From contig NZ_JAAMPA010000002.1 in the NCBI RefSeq assembly GCF_011758655.1, positions 62,001 to 126,000 of the forward strand: a stretch of 64,000 bases of DNA. Direction: 5' to 3'. Shown here in pieces: positions 1 through 9,189 of this stretch; the first letter of the stretch is position 1, and each line of letters starts with the position of its first letter. The notes beneath the pieces are model-generated. The model was given only the letters and a program-made list of their open reading frames with translations, was not told the DNA's origin and did no database searches. The position numbers and the translations under genes were made by a program. This stretch comes from Modestobacter marinus (lineage in GTDB: Bacteria; Actinomycetota; Actinomycetes; Mycobacteriales; Geodermatophilaceae).

Positions 1-1390
1 GGCGCACCGGGTCGAGCTCGGGGAGCGGGGTGCTGCGGCCGGGCCGGTCCCCGGGCCAGTCGACGGCCGAGCGGTGCACCAGCCGTCCCTCCCGGGTGAC
101 CCGGACGCTCAGCGCCGGGCCGTCCTCGGTGGTGGTCGCCGGGACGACGGCCACGCCCTCGACCGCCTCGACCGGCGTGTAGCCGCGGCCGACGGTGCCG
201 CGCGGGCCGACCCGCAGCCGGTCGGAGACCTCGATCGTGTCGCCCGGTGCGGTGACCACCACCAGCGACGCCGCACCCGGCCCGCCCAGCAGCAGGGCGA
301 CCGGCCGGCTGCGGCCCAGCCCCCGCGGGAATTGGGGGACGAGCGCGTCCGCGGATGCCCCGGTCGGCCCGATGAGCCAGGTGCCGCGGAAGTCCTCGTC
401 CACCGTGCCGACGACCAGCGCCGCGCGGCCGGAGGGGGTGTCCCCGGCGAAGACCACGGTCCGGTCCGCGACCGGGGGCGCCGCCAGGCCACCCCAGTCG
501 GCCCGCTGCACCGCGGCGAGGAACGCGGGGTCGTCGGCCAGCGACCCGCGGGCGGGACCGGTGAGGACGGGCGCGGTACGGACGGACGGCTCGTCGGCAG
601 GGGCACCGGCCGACGGCCCGGCGCCCGACGGCCCGGCACCCGACGACGTGCCACCCGACGGCTCGGCGCCCGCCGAGGCGGCAGCCGACGGCCCGGCGGC
701 GGGGTCGGGTCGGTCGGACGCCGGCCGGGTCAGCGCGCCGACCGCACCGGCGAGCAGCACCGCGGCCACCGTGGCCGCGGCCAGCACCCGCCGCCGCAGC
801 CCCGTCCGCCGGTGCCCGACGTCGGCGACGGCCTGCGCGGCGTCCAGCCGCCACCCGCCCGGTGCCCCGGACAGCCGGGCCAGCCCGTCGTGCAGCCGCT
901 GTTCCTCCGTCGCCGGCTGCGCGCGCCGGTAGGGGTCCGGCCGCACGGCCGGGCGCAGCCGCTCGGCACCCTCGGCAGCGGCCGCGTCGGCCGCCGCCGC
1001 CGGGACGCCGAGCACCGCGCCGACGGCGGCCGGGTCGAGGCCGTCGGCGACGCGGAACACCGTCGCGGCGCGGGTCCGCAGGGGGAGCTCCCGCAGCGCG
1101 CGGGCCAGCTCCTCGTCCACCGCCGGGGCGAGCGGATCGGGCAGCTCCTCGATGACCTGCTCGCTGCCCACCCCCCGGCGGCCGGCGCCGGTCACCAGCG
1201 CCCGGCGGGCCGTGGTCAGCGGGTCCGGCGCGGGCCAGGCCCGCCGGGTGCGGGTCAGGGCCCGCTGCACCAGCTCCTCGGCGGTGGCCCGGTCGCCGGT
1301 CAGCAGCAGCGCGGTGCGCAGCAGCCCGGGACGGTGGTCGGTGACGAACCGCGCGAAGCCGACGTCGTCCGGGAGTCCGTCGTCCGCCAC
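1..1390 (-). CDS. Sigma-factor-like protein fused to a transmembrane helix and extracytoplasmic domain (3' end outside window)
   Basis: About 463 codons are visible and the stop lies off the left edge. From the N-terminus there is an ECF/SigE-like region 2 (FARFVTDHRPGLLRTALLLT, about residues 12-31, then a TAEELVQRALTRT helix). Next comes a region-4-like stretch (ELARALRELPLRTRAATVF) whose helix-turn-helix is alanine-rich and lacks the basic residues usual for -35 recognition. One membrane segment (VLAAATVAAVLLAGAVGAL), a Pro/Ser/Gly/Ala-rich linker and a folded-looking extracytoplasmic domain follow. The GTG at 1390 is chosen because GGGAGGTG sits just upstream. The gene begins 18 bp after oleD on the same strand, so it is probably the last gene of the ole operon. 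It may be a membrane-tethered or degenerate sigma factor; its function is not known. Confidence 0.75.
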   Translation of the reverse strand, partial: MADDGLPDDVGFARFVTDHRPGLLRTALLLTGDRATAEELVQRALTRTRRAWPAPDPLTTARRALVTGAGRRGVGSEQVIEELPDPLAPAVDEELARALRELPLRTRAATVFRVADGLDPAAVGAVLGVPAAAADAAAAEGAERLRPAVRPDPYRRAQPATEEQRLHDGLARLSGAPGGWRLDAAQAVADVGHRRTGLRRRVLAAATVAAVLLAGAVGALTRPASDRPDPAAGPSAAASAGAEPSGGTSSGAGPSGAGPSAGAPADEPSVRTAPVLTGPARGSLADDPAFLAAVQRADWGGLAAPPVADRTVVFAGDTPSGRAALVVGTVDEDFRGTWLIGPTGASADALVPQFPRGLGRSRPVALLLGGPGAASLVVVTAPGDTIEVSDRLRVGPRGTVGRGYTPVEAVEGVAVVPATTTEDGPALSVRVTREGRLVHRSAVDWPGDRPGRSTPLPELDPVR

Positions 1391-1408
1391 GCCGCGCACC
1401 TCCCGGCC

Positions 1409-2377
1409 TCAGGCCGCAGCGTAGGCCTGGGTGAGCCGGGTGAAACCGTCGTCCAGCGACACCTGCGGCGTCCAGCGGAGCGCCTCGCGGGTGCGGCGCT
1501 GGTCGAACCAGTGCGCGGTCGCCAGCTGCTCGGCCAGGAACCGGGTCAGCGGGGGAGTGTCCCGCCGCTGGGTGACCATCCAGATCGCCTCGACGAGGCC
1601 GCCGGCGGCCCAGGCCGCCCGGTACGGCACCCGCCGGCGCGGCCCGGGGACGGCGGCGGCGCGGCACAGCCGGTCGATCACCTCGGCGACCGGGCGGGGC
1701 TCGCCGTTGGAGACCACCAGCGCCTCCCCGTGCACCCGGCCGCAGGCGTCGACCGCGGCGATCAGCGCGGCGGCGGCGTTGTCCACGTAGGTGGTGTCGA
1801 TGAGCGCGGCACCCGAGCCGATCACCGGCAGCCGCCCGGCCCGGGCCCGCTCGACGATCCGCTCGACCAGCTGGGTGTCCCCGGGACCCCAGACCAGGTG
1901 CGGGCGCACCGCGAGCACGGCGAGCGCGGCGTCGTCCGCGGCCAGTGCCTCCTGCTCGGCGACGGCCTTGGAGCGGGAGTAGTGCCCGCGGGCCCGCGCC
2001 GGGTCGGCCGGCTGCGCGCCGACCCCGACCAGGGCCGAGCCGCCGTGCGCGACCGACGGCGAGGAGACGTGCACCAGCCGGCCGACCCCGGCGCGCCGGC
2101 AGGCGGCGACCACCGCGCGGGTGCCGTCGATGTTGGCCCGCGCGTACTCCGCCCACCGCCCGGTGACGTCGACCTTGGCGGCCAGGTGCAGCACGGCGTC
2201 CTGCCCGGTCACCGCGCGGGCCACCACGGCCTGGTCGGCGACGTCCCCGCGCACCTCGCGGCAGGGCAGCCCGGCCGGGCGGCGCTGGAGCACGGTGACC
2301 TCGTCGCCCCGGGCCAGCAGGCCGTGCACCGTGGCCCGGCCGAGCATGCCGCTCGCGCCGGTGACCAGCACCCTCAT
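1409..2377 (-). CDS. oleD: OleD, 2-alkyl-3-oxoalkanoate reductase
   Basis: 322 aa, extended SDR of the 3-beta-hydroxysteroid dehydrogenase/epimerase type. The Rossmann motif VTGASGMLGRATV is at the N-terminus and the YSRSK motif (YxxxK) supplies the catalytic Tyr/Lys. In the OleABCD pathway OleD reduces the 2-alkyl-3-ketoacid made by OleA to the 2-alkyl-3-hydroxyacid, using NADPH. The ATG at 2377 overlaps the oleBC stop (ATGA), so translation is coupled. Gene order and product fit the known actinobacterial ole clusters, hence high confidence. Confidence 0.92.
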   Translation of the reverse strand: MRVLVTGASGMLGRATVHGLLARGDEVTVLQRRPAGLPCREVRGDVADQAVVARAVTGQDAVLHLAAKVDVTGRWAEYARANIDGTRAVVAACRRAGVGRLVHVSSPSVAHGGSALVGVGAQPADPARARGHYSRSKAVAEQEALAADDAALAVLAVRPHLVWGPGDTQLVERIVERARAGRLPVIGSGAALIDTTYVDNAAAALIAAVDACGRVHGEALVVSNGEPRPVAEVIDRLCRAAAVPGPRRRVPYRAAWAAGGLVEAIWMVTQRRDTPPLTRFLAEQLATAHWFDQRRTREALRWTPQVSLDDGFTRLTQAYAAA

Positions 2378-4941
2378 CGGGTGCCGGTCCGCGCGCCGGC
2401 GAGCGTGCGGGCCGCCTGCCGGGCCACCTCCCGCCGGTCGATCTTCGACTGGTGCCGGATGTCGACCGGCAGCCTGCCGGTGACCAGGACGGCGGCGACC
2501 TCGGTGCCCGCAGCGTCGCGGACGGCGTCGGCCAGGGCCGGCCCGGCGAGCTCGAGCCGGGCGCGGCGGCGTGCCCCGTCGGCGGGGACGACGACGACCA
2601 CCACGACCTGTGCACCGACCGGCCCCACGCCGACCACGGCCGCGGCGCTGACGTCGTCCAGCAGCTGGACCCGCTGCTCGACGCCGACCGGGGTCACCAC
2701 GCCGGCGGCGGTGGTCACCACGTGCGGCAGCCGGCCCTCGATCCACAGCCGGCCCTCGGCGTCCAGGTGCCCGACGTCACCGGTCCGGTGGAAGCCCGGG
2801 TCGCGGGACGAGGCGCGCTCGGTGGCCCACAGGGCGTCGTAACGGTCCTTGACGTGCGCGGCCCGCACGGCCACCTCACCGGTCGTCCCGGGGGCGTCGG
2901 TGAGCTCGCCGTCGGCCGACCCGGTCGGGGACAGCGGGCTGACCCGGACGTCGACCCCGGGCAGCGGCCGGCCGACGCAGACCCCGTTCCCGGGCCCGGC
3001 GGCCTCGATCTCGGTCGCCGAGACGTCGGTGACCGGCAGCGCCTCGGTCATCCCGTACGGGGTGTGCGCCGCTGCCGCGGGCAGCACCTCGCGCAGTCGC
3101 CGCAGCAACGGCAGCGGCACCGGGGCGCCGGCGGACATGAGCAGGCGCACCCGGCCCAGCGCGGCCCGCTGGGCGTCGCTCAGCTCGCCGGCGGTGGCGG
3201 CGACCCGGCTCAGCGCGGCCGGGGAGGCGAAGACCACCGTGCCGTCGACCGCCGCGGCGGCGTCGGCCAACGCGGCTGCCGTCAGCGACCCGGGCCGGGT
3301 CACGTCGACGTCGGGCACCGCGGAACCGATGCCCAGCGCCGGCCCGAACAGCGCGAACGGCGCGAAGCCGGCGACCAGCCGGTCGTCGGGGGACAGCCCG
3401 TACGTGGCACCGACCAGGTCCAGCTGGGCCATCGCCTGGCGCCGCGTGTAGACGACGCCCTTGGCGGGCCCGGTCGCGCCGGAGGTGAACAGGACGGCGC
3501 AGTCGGTGTCCGGGTCGGCCTCGGGCGGCAGCGGTGCGGTGCTGCCCGCGCGCTCCAGCTCCTCGAGCGTGGTGGCCACCGACAGCGCGCGTGCGGCGGC
3601 GGCGGGCAGCGGCGTGGCGGCGATCCGGGTCGCGGTCAGCCCCATGGCGCGGGCGGCCGCCAGCCCGGGGGCGCCGCCGATGACCGCGTCGACCCGGGCG
3701 CTGCGCAGTGCCCGGCGCATGCCGCGCAGGCCCAGGCCCTTGTCGGCCACGACGATGACGGCGCCGGCCCGCCAGACGGCGTAGACCGCGGCGGTGAGGT
3801 CGGTGGAGGGCTCGACCAGCAGGGCGACCCGCTGCCCCGGCCGGACGCCGGCCTGGCCGAGCCCGGCGGCGAGGTGCTCGACCCGGCGGTGCAGCTGCGC
3901 CCAGCTGACGGTCGCGCCACCGACCTCGACCACGGCCGGGGAGTCGTCACCGGCCCGGTCGGCCAGCGCGGAGCCGAGGCCCCGGGTCTGCGGCGTCGGC
4001 TCGGCCGGGCGGGCGGTGGTGGCGGTGTGCCGGCCGGTGGACAGGTCGCCGACCCACTGGGCGACCGCGGCGGCGTACTGCGGTGCGTCCTCGGGCAGCA
4101 GGTGCGAGGCGCCCTCGTAGCGGTGCAGCTGGGCCTGGGGGAGCCGCGCGCGCAGGTCGGCCAGGTACCGCTCGCCGAAGACCGGGTCGCGCGGGCCCCA
4201 CAGCAGCAGCGCCGGGACGTCGAGGGAGCGGATGCCCTCGGCGATCGCCTCCTGCGCGGCCCGGGAGGGGTGGCCGGTGGAGAAGGGGATGTCGGCCACG
4301 AAGTCCCCGACCGACCGTCGGCGGGCCGCCGTCCGGTAGGGCGCGGCGAAGGCGTCGCGGACGTCGGCCGGCAACCGCGGGGAGGACAGCGCCGTCGTCG
4401 CCCGGACGAACAGCGGCGTGCCGACCGTGGCCACCGACCGGACCCCGGGCGCGTGCGCCAGGCGGATCAGCGCCGGGCCGAGGTCACCGGGCGGCATCGA
4501 GACCGCGGTGTTGCCCAGGACGACGCCGCGCAGCTGGTCCCGGTGCGCCAGCGCCCAGCCCAGCGAGATGACCCCGCCCCAGTCGTGCCCGACGGTGACC
4601 ACCGGGCCGGTGACGCCCAGCGCGGAGGTGAGGTCGCCGAGGTCGGCGACCCGCTGCTCCAACGGCCGGGGCCCGGGGAGCCGCGCCGAGAAGCCCATGC
4701 CCAGCTGGTCCGGGGCGATGACCCGCCACCCGGGTGGGGCCGCGGCGAGCAGCCGGCGCCAGAGGTAGGACCAGGTGGGGTTGCCGTGCACGCACAGCAA
4801 GGTGCCCACCGGGTCGGGAACGCCGTTGTCGAGCAGGTGCCACTCGTGCTTCGTGCCGCCGGCGTCGGCCACGGTGATCCGGCGGGACCAGGCCGGGTCC
4901 AGCCCGGGCAGGCCGGCCGGGAGGTCGGTCGGCGTGCTCAC
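2374..4941 (-). CDS. oleBC: OleBC fusion: beta-lactone decarboxylase (OleB) + beta-lactone synthetase (OleC)
   Basis: 855 aa, two enzymes in one chain. Residues 1 to about 310 are an alpha/beta hydrolase of the haloalkane-dehalogenase type, with HGNPTW (52-57) and the nucleophile elbow GHDWGG (Asp120). In OleB this Asp attacks the cis-beta-lactone and releases CO2 and a cis-alkene. From about residue 330 there is an acyl-CoA-synthetase-like adenylation domain with the ATP loop LFTSGATGPAKG (about 485-496) and an RTGD motif near 717. OleC uses ATP to close the beta-hydroxyacid into the beta-lactone. OleB-OleC fusions are typical of actinobacteria. The GTG start at 4941 overlaps the oleA stop by 4 bp (GTGA), and the stop overlaps oleD. 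Confidence 0.92.
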   Translation of the reverse strand: MSTPTDLPAGLPGLDPAWSRRITVADAGGTKHEWHLLDNGVPDPVGTLLCVHGNPTWSYLWRRLLAAAPPGWRVIAPDQLGMGFSARLPGPRPLEQRVADLGDLTSALGVTGPVVTVGHDWGGVISLGWALAHRDQLRGVVLGNTAVSMPPGDLGPALIRLAHAPGVRSVATVGTPLFVRATTALSSPRLPADVRDAFAAPYRTAARRRSVGDFVADIPFSTGHPSRAAQEAIAEGIRSLDVPALLLWGPRDPVFGERYLADLRARLPQAQLHRYEGASHLLPEDAPQYAAAVAQWVGDLSTGRHTATTARPAEPTPQTRGLGSALADRAGDDSPAVVEVGGATVSWAQLHRRVEHLAAGLGQAGVRPGQRVALLVEPSTDLTAAVYAVWRAGAVIVVADKGLGLRGMRRALRSARVDAVIGGAPGLAAARAMGLTATRIAATPLPAAAARALSVATTLEELERAGSTAPLPPEADPDTDCAVLFTSGATGPAKGVVYTRRQAMAQLDLVGATYGLSPDDRLVAGFAPFALFGPALGIGSAVPDVDVTRPGSLTAAALADAAAAVDGTVVFASPAALSRVAATAGELSDAQRAALGRVRLLMSAGAPVPLPLLRRLREVLPAAAAHTPYGMTEALPVTDVSATEIEAAGPGNGVCVGRPLPGVDVRVSPLSPTGSADGELTDAPGTTGEVAVRAAHVKDRYDALWATERASSRDPGFHRTGDVGHLDAEGRLWIEGRLPHVVTTAAGVVTPVGVEQRVQLLDDVSAAAVVGVGPVGAQVVVVVVVPADGARRRARLELAGPALADAVRDAAGTEVAAVLVTGRLPVDIRHQSKIDRREVARQAARTLAGARTGTR

Positions 4942-5963
4942 CAGGCGATCTCGAGGCAGGAGGCGTTGAGGCCCGAGCCGATGCCCATGAGCAGCACCCG
5001 GTCGCCGTCGACCAGCTCGTGCTGGGCGTTGGCCAGGGTGTAGGGCACCGACGCCGGGCCCAGGTTGCCGCGGGTGGGGAAGGTCTTGGGCACCCGGGTC
5101 TCGTCGATGCCGAACCGCTCGCACATGGCGGCCGTGTGCACCTTGGACACCTGGTGGATCACGTAGCGGTCCATGCCGCGCTGCCAGTCGAAGTCCGCGG
5201 CGGCCTCCTCCCACATGTCCATCGACAGGTCCAGGCCCGCTTCCAGCAGGCCCTTGAGGTCGGTGCGCATCTCGTCGTTGTCGCCGGTGCACAGCTCGTG
5301 GTGCTCCGTGCCGGCCCGGCTGACGGAGCCGACCAGCCGGTGGCCCTCCGGGTGCTGGTCGGACCGGCCGAGCACCATGGCCACGGCACCGGACCCCAGG
5401 GTCAGGGTCGCGAACTGGGCGATCACGTCACGGGCGGTCGTGTCGGGCTGGTTGAGCCGGTCGATGGTGCGGTCCTGGACCGTCTGGGCGTCCTCCCCGT
5501 TGACGATCACGGCGTGCTCGATCATCCCGGAGTCGATCATCGCCGCGGCCAGCTCCATGCCGTTGACGAAGCCGAGGCAGGCGTTGGTCACGTCGAAGTT
5601 CTGCGCCGACCGCGGCAGCCCCAGCGCGTGGTGGACGGCGACGGCCGTCGAGGGCTCCAGGTACCGGCGGCTGACCGAGGTGTTGATCATCAGGCCGATG
5701 CCGGCCGGGTCGACGCCGCTCTCGCTGATCGCCTTCGCCCCGGCCATGGCGGCGCCGTCGGTGAAGGTGACGCCGTCCTCCCACCACCGGCGCTCGCGGA
5801 TGCCGGCCAGCCGTTCGAGCAGGCCAGGGCGCAGCCCGACCCGCTTGTAGGTGTCGGCGAGCCGCTCGTCGATGGCGTCGGAGGTGACGACTCGGGAGGC
5901 ATCTGCCGTCTGCACGGTCAGGATGCTGGTGTTGCTGAAGCGGTGCGTGGCGTTTCCACTCAT
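4938..5963 (-). CDS. oleA: OleA, thiolase-fold head-to-head fatty acyl-CoA condensing enzyme
   Basis: 341 aa, beta-ketoacyl-ACP synthase III/thiolase superfamily. The active-site cysteine lies in VTNACLGF (Cys129), the catalytic His in VIHQVSK and the Asn in TRGNLGPAS. OleA performs a non-decarboxylative Claisen condensation of two fatty acyl-CoAs to a 2-alkyl-3-ketoacid, the first step to long-chain olefins. It is the first gene of oleA-oleBC-oleD; the 139 bp upstream probably hold the operon promoter. GAGGAC about 13 nt before the ATG is a weak, distant Shine-Dalgarno site. Confidence 0.93.
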   Translation of the reverse strand: MSGNATHRFSNTSILTVQTADASRVVTSDAIDERLADTYKRVGLRPGLLERLAGIRERRWWEDGVTFTDGAAMAGAKAISESGVDPAGIGLMINTSVSRRYLEPSTAVAVHHALGLPRSAQNFDVTNACLGFVNGMELAAAMIDSGMIEHAVIVNGEDAQTVQDRTIDRLNQPDTTARDVIAQFATLTLGSGAVAMVLGRSDQHPEGHRLVGSVSRAGTEHHELCTGDNDEMRTDLKGLLEAGLDLSMDMWEEAAADFDWQRGMDRYVIHQVSKVHTAAMCERFGIDETRVPKTFPTRGNLGPASVPYTLANAQHELVDGDRVLLMGIGSGLNASCLEIAW

Positions 5964-6102
5964 GGGCGGGGTCCAGTCCTCGAGAGGGGGCCGACTCTTC
6001 CATGTGTGTCGCCGGCGTTCCGTTGGGCACTACCCGACGAGGACACCGGTATGCCGTCGGACGTCCACCGGCGGCACAGCTCACACCGCCCCGGCGGAGC
6101 GC

Positions 6103-7548
6103 TCAGAACCGGACGGGCAGCTCGTCCAGGCCGTAGACGAAGGACAGCTCGCGGAAGGACAGCTCCCGCTGCGGCACGGCCAGCGCGAGGTCGGGGAAGC
6201 GGCGGAGCAGCGCGGGCAGCACGACCCGCAGCTCCATCCGGGCCAGCTCCGCGCCGATGCACCGGTGGATGCCGTGACCGAAGGCCAGGTGGCCGGAGAC
6301 CGGTCGCCGCAGCGGGTCGAAGGTCTCCGGCTGGTCCCCGGCCGACCGCGGGTCGCGGTTCGCGCCGCTGAGCGAGGCGAGCACGACGTCCCCGGCCTTC
6401 AGCGGGACGCCGAAGAGGTCCAGGTCGTGCCGGGCGAACCGGGGGAACGCCAGCTGCACGACCGACAGGTGCCGCAGCAGCTCCTCGACCACCCGGTCGA
6501 CGTCCGCGCGTGAGCCGTCGCGCACCAGCGCGGCGTGGGCCGGGTCGCGCAGCAGCACCATGGTGCTCAGCGAGATCATCCCGGCGGTCGTCTCGTAGCC
6601 GCCGGTGAAGACGCCGTCGGCCAGGCCGGCGAGGTCGACGTCGGAGATCCGGTCGCCCTCGTCCCGGATGATCTGGCCGATCAACCCGGGGCCGGGCTCG
6701 GCGCGCTGCCGGGCGACGGCGTCGAAGAGGAACTCGCGCTGGGCCGAGACCGCACCGAAGGCCGCGGCGGCGCCGGCGGTCGCGTCGAAGCGCTGGACGC
6801 CGAGCCGGGCGAACGCGTCCCGGTCCTCCAGCTCCAGGCCCAGCAGCGCGCAGATGGTCTGGAACGGCACCGGGAAGGAGACCAGCCGGGCCAGGTCGGC
6901 CGGGGACCCGGTCGCGGCCAGGGCGTCGAGCCGCTCCGCCACGATGGTCTCGATCATCGGCTCGAGCCGGGCCAGCCGGCGCATCGTGAACTCCGGCGTG
7001 ATGATCTTGCGCAGCCGGGTGTGCAGGGGCGGGTCGGTGAAGCCCAGGCCACCGACCTCCTCGGCGCTGCTCGGACCGGCGCCCGGCAGCAGGTGCCGGA
7101 TGTCGTTGCTCCAGCTGTCCCGGTCGGCCAGCACGGCCCGGACGTGCTCCGCGCCGGTGACCAGGTACACGGAGAAGGCGAACGGCAGCTTGAGCCGGTG
7201 CACCGGGTCCTGATCCCGGAGCTCCGCCAGCCGGGGGACGGGGTCGATGCCGTCCCGCTGCAGGGGCACCTTGGTGCGTTCGGGGATGAAGGTCAGGCTG
7301 GAGAGGTCGATGCCGCGCTTCTGGATGCGGCGGGCCAGCAGCTTGCCGGTCCAGGCACGCGCCCGGGCCCGGACCCCGGCGCCCGCCCGCGCGCCGACCG
7401 GCGGCCGGGGCGTGGGGACGGGGTACCTGGAGAGTGCGGGGACACCGGGCGCGGGGGGACGGGGTGCGGGGTCCGTGACCCCTCCCGCCGGCTTGTGGTC
7501 GATGGCGTCTTCGTACTCCAGGACGGCGTTGTCGATCAAGGCCGCCAC
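6103..7548 (-). CDS. Cytochrome P450
   Basis: About 481 aa if the GTG at 7548 (GGTGGA upstream) is the start. That is some 60 residues longer than most soluble bacterial P450s, and the extra N-terminus is Pro/Ala-rich, so a later start is possible. The heme-ligand loop is FGHGIHRCIG (Cys about 430), the ExxR pair is EELLR and the oxygen-activating I-helix is GGYETT, where Thr is in the usual place. Substrate and redox partner are unknown. It reads the same way as oleABCD, ends 139 bp before oleA, and is divergent from the aldehyde oxidoreductase genes. A role in modifying olefins or fatty acids is inference from position only. Confidence 0.88.
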   Translation of the reverse strand: MAALIDNAVLEYEDAIDHKPAGGVTDPAPRPPAPGVPALSRYPVPTPRPPVGARAGAGVRARARAWTGKLLARRIQKRGIDLSSLTFIPERTKVPLQRDGIDPVPRLAELRDQDPVHRLKLPFAFSVYLVTGAEHVRAVLADRDSWSNDIRHLLPGAGPSSAEEVGGLGFTDPPLHTRLRKIITPEFTMRRLARLEPMIETIVAERLDALAATGSPADLARLVSFPVPFQTICALLGLELEDRDAFARLGVQRFDATAGAAAAFGAVSAQREFLFDAVARQRAEPGPGLIGQIIRDEGDRISDVDLAGLADGVFTGGYETTAGMISLSTMVLLRDPAHAALVRDGSRADVDRVVEELLRHLSVVQLAFPRFARHDLDLFGVPLKAGDVVLASLSGANRDPRSAGDQPETFDPLRRPVSGHLAFGHGIHRCIGAELARMELRVVLPALLRRFPDLALAVPQRELSFRELSFVYGLDELPVRF

Positions 7549-7666
7549 GCGCCGTCCACCAGAGCGTTCACCTCGGCGTCCCTGTCGTCGCCCCTGTCGT
7601 CGCCCGCCCGCCCGCCGCGCCGGGGCCGTGGTTTGCCGGGCGGCAGCGGTCGGGCACCAGCGGCCC

Positions 7667-8173
7667 ATGGACGCCGAGATCACGTTGCGGGTCGACGGCG
7701 AGGCGCACCGCCTCACCGTCGACACCCGCACCTCCCTGCTGGACGCGCTGCGCGAGCGGCTGGGCAACACCAGCCCGAAGAAGGGGTGCGACCACGGACA
7801 GTGCGGGGCCTGCACCGTGCTGCTGGACGGCGACCGGGCGCTGACCTGCCTCGCCCTGGCGGTGGCGCACGACGGCGCGGAGATCACCACGGCCGACGGG
7901 CTGGCCCCGGCCGGGGAGCTGCACCCGGTACAGCAGGCGTTCCTCGACCAGGACGCCTTCCAGTGCGGCTACTGCACCCCGGGCCAGGTCTGCTCGGCGG
8001 TCGGCGTGCTCGACGAGGTGGGCCGGGGCTGGCCCAGCCACGTCACCGAGGACCTCACCGGGGAACCGGAGCTGACCCACGACGAGGTGGCCGAGCGGAT
8101 GAGCGGCAACCTCTGCCGCTGCGCGGCGTACGTGAACATCACCCCCGCGGTGCAGCAGGCGGCCCGGTCGTGA
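7667..8173 (+). CDS. Aldehyde oxidoreductase, [2Fe-2S] subunit (PaoA/xanthine dehydrogenase small-subunit type)
   Basis: 168 aa. The plant-type [2Fe-2S] site is KKGCDHGQCGACTV with a further Cys in LTCLA. The second site is CGYCTPGQ with CRC near the C-terminus. This is the canonical two-cluster small subunit of xanthine-oxidase-family molybdenum enzymes. It passes electrons from the molybdenum cofactor to FAD. No twin-arginine signal is visible, so this version looks cytoplasmic, unlike E. coli PaoA. First gene of a three-gene, stop/start-overlapping operon. Confidence 0.93.
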   Translation: MDAEITLRVDGEAHRLTVDTRTSLLDALRERLGNTSPKKGCDHGQCGACTVLLDGDRALTCLALAVAHDGAEITTADGLAPAGELHPVQQAFLDQDAFQCGYCTPGQVCSAVGVLDEVGRGWPSHVTEDLTGEPELTHDEVAERMSGNLCRCAAYVNITPAVQQAARS

Positions 8174-9189
8174 AGCCGTTCGCCTACGCGCACCCCGGCG
8201 ACGTCGCCGAGGCCGTGCGCGACGTGGCCGCCGAGCCGCACGCGGTGTTCCTCGCCGGCGGCACCAACCTGGTCGACCACCTCCGGCTCGGGGTGGCCCG
8301 GCCGGACCTGGTGGTCGACGTCCGCACGCTGACCTCGCGGGAGGTCACCGACACCCCGGACGGCGGGCTGCGGCTGGGTGCGGCCTCCACCAACAGCGCG
8401 GTCGCCGCCGACCGGCGGGTCCGCGAGCGCTACCCGGTGCTGGCCCAGGCGCTGCTGGCCGGTGCGACCGGCCAGCTGCGCAACATGGCCACCACCGGCG
8501 GCAACCCGCTGCAGCGCACCCGGTGCGTCTACTTCGCCGACGTCACCACCCCCTGCAACAAGCGCGAGCCCGGCACCGGGTGCTCCGCGGTCGGCGGCTA
8601 CACCCGCCACCACGCCGTGCTCGGCACCCCGGGCGCGCTGCCGGACCCGACGGCGCCGGAGACCTGCATCGCCACCCATCCCTCGGACATGGCGGTCGCG
8701 CTGGCCGCCCTGGACGCGCAGGTGCAGGTGCTCGGCCCGGCCGGTGAGCGCACGATCCCCTTCGTCGACCTGCACCGGCTGCCCGGCGACGACCCGTCCC
8801 GGGACACGGTGCTCGAGCACGGCGAGCTGATCACCGCGATCGACCTCCCCGCGCTGCCGGCCGGCACCCGCTCGGCCTACCGCAAGGTCCGCGACCGGGC
8901 CTCCTACGCCTTCGCGCTGGTCTCGGTGGCGGCGGTCCTGCGCCCGGACGGCGACCTCCGGCTGGCCCTCGGCGGCGTCGCGCACAAGCCGTGGCGGGCC
9001 AGCCGGGCCGAGGAGGTCCTCCGCGGGCAGGAGCTCACCGAGGACGCCGTCCGCGCCGCGATGGCCGCCGAGCTGGCGGCCGCCCAGCCGCAGCCCGGCG
9101 TCGGCGGCGGCAACGGCTTCAAGATCCCCCTCGTCTCCCGGACGGTGCTGGCCACCGTGCGGGGCCTTCTCCCGGAGGAGCAGTCATGA
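8170..9189 (+). CDS. Aldehyde oxidoreductase, FAD-binding subunit with extra [4Fe-4S] site (PaoB type)
   Basis: 339 aa, FAD-binding domain of molybdopterin dehydrogenases (FLAGGTNLVD; TTGGNPLQ). A cysteine-rich insert with Cys119, Cys129, Cys138 and Cys166 follows TTGGN. PaoB-like subunits carry an additional [4Fe-4S] cluster here, which separates them from ordinary xanthine dehydrogenase FAD subunits. The GTG at 8170 overlaps the previous stop (GTGA) and the 3' end overlaps the next gene (ATGA). Confidence 0.92.
   Translation: MKPFAYAHPGDVAEAVRDVAAEPHAVFLAGGTNLVDHLRLGVARPDLVVDVRTLTSREVTDTPDGGLRLGAASTNSAVAADRRVRERYPVLAQALLAGATGQLRNMATTGGNPLQRTRCVYFADVTTPCNKREPGTGCSAVGGYTRHHAVLGTPGALPDPTAPETCIATHPSDMAVALAALDAQVQVLGPAGERTIPFVDLHRLPGDDPSRDTVLEHGELITAIDLPALPAGTRSAYRKVRDRASYAFALVSVAAVLRPDGDLRLALGGVAHKPWRASRAEEVLRGQELTEDAVRAAMAAELAAAQPQPGVGGGNGFKIPLVSRTVLATVRGLLPEEQS

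Noticed and set aside
74-2842. Long plus-strand frame opposite the sigma-like gene, oleD and oleBC
   Set aside because: Product is Arg/Gly/Pro-rich without any domain, and the minus strand holds clear enzyme families.
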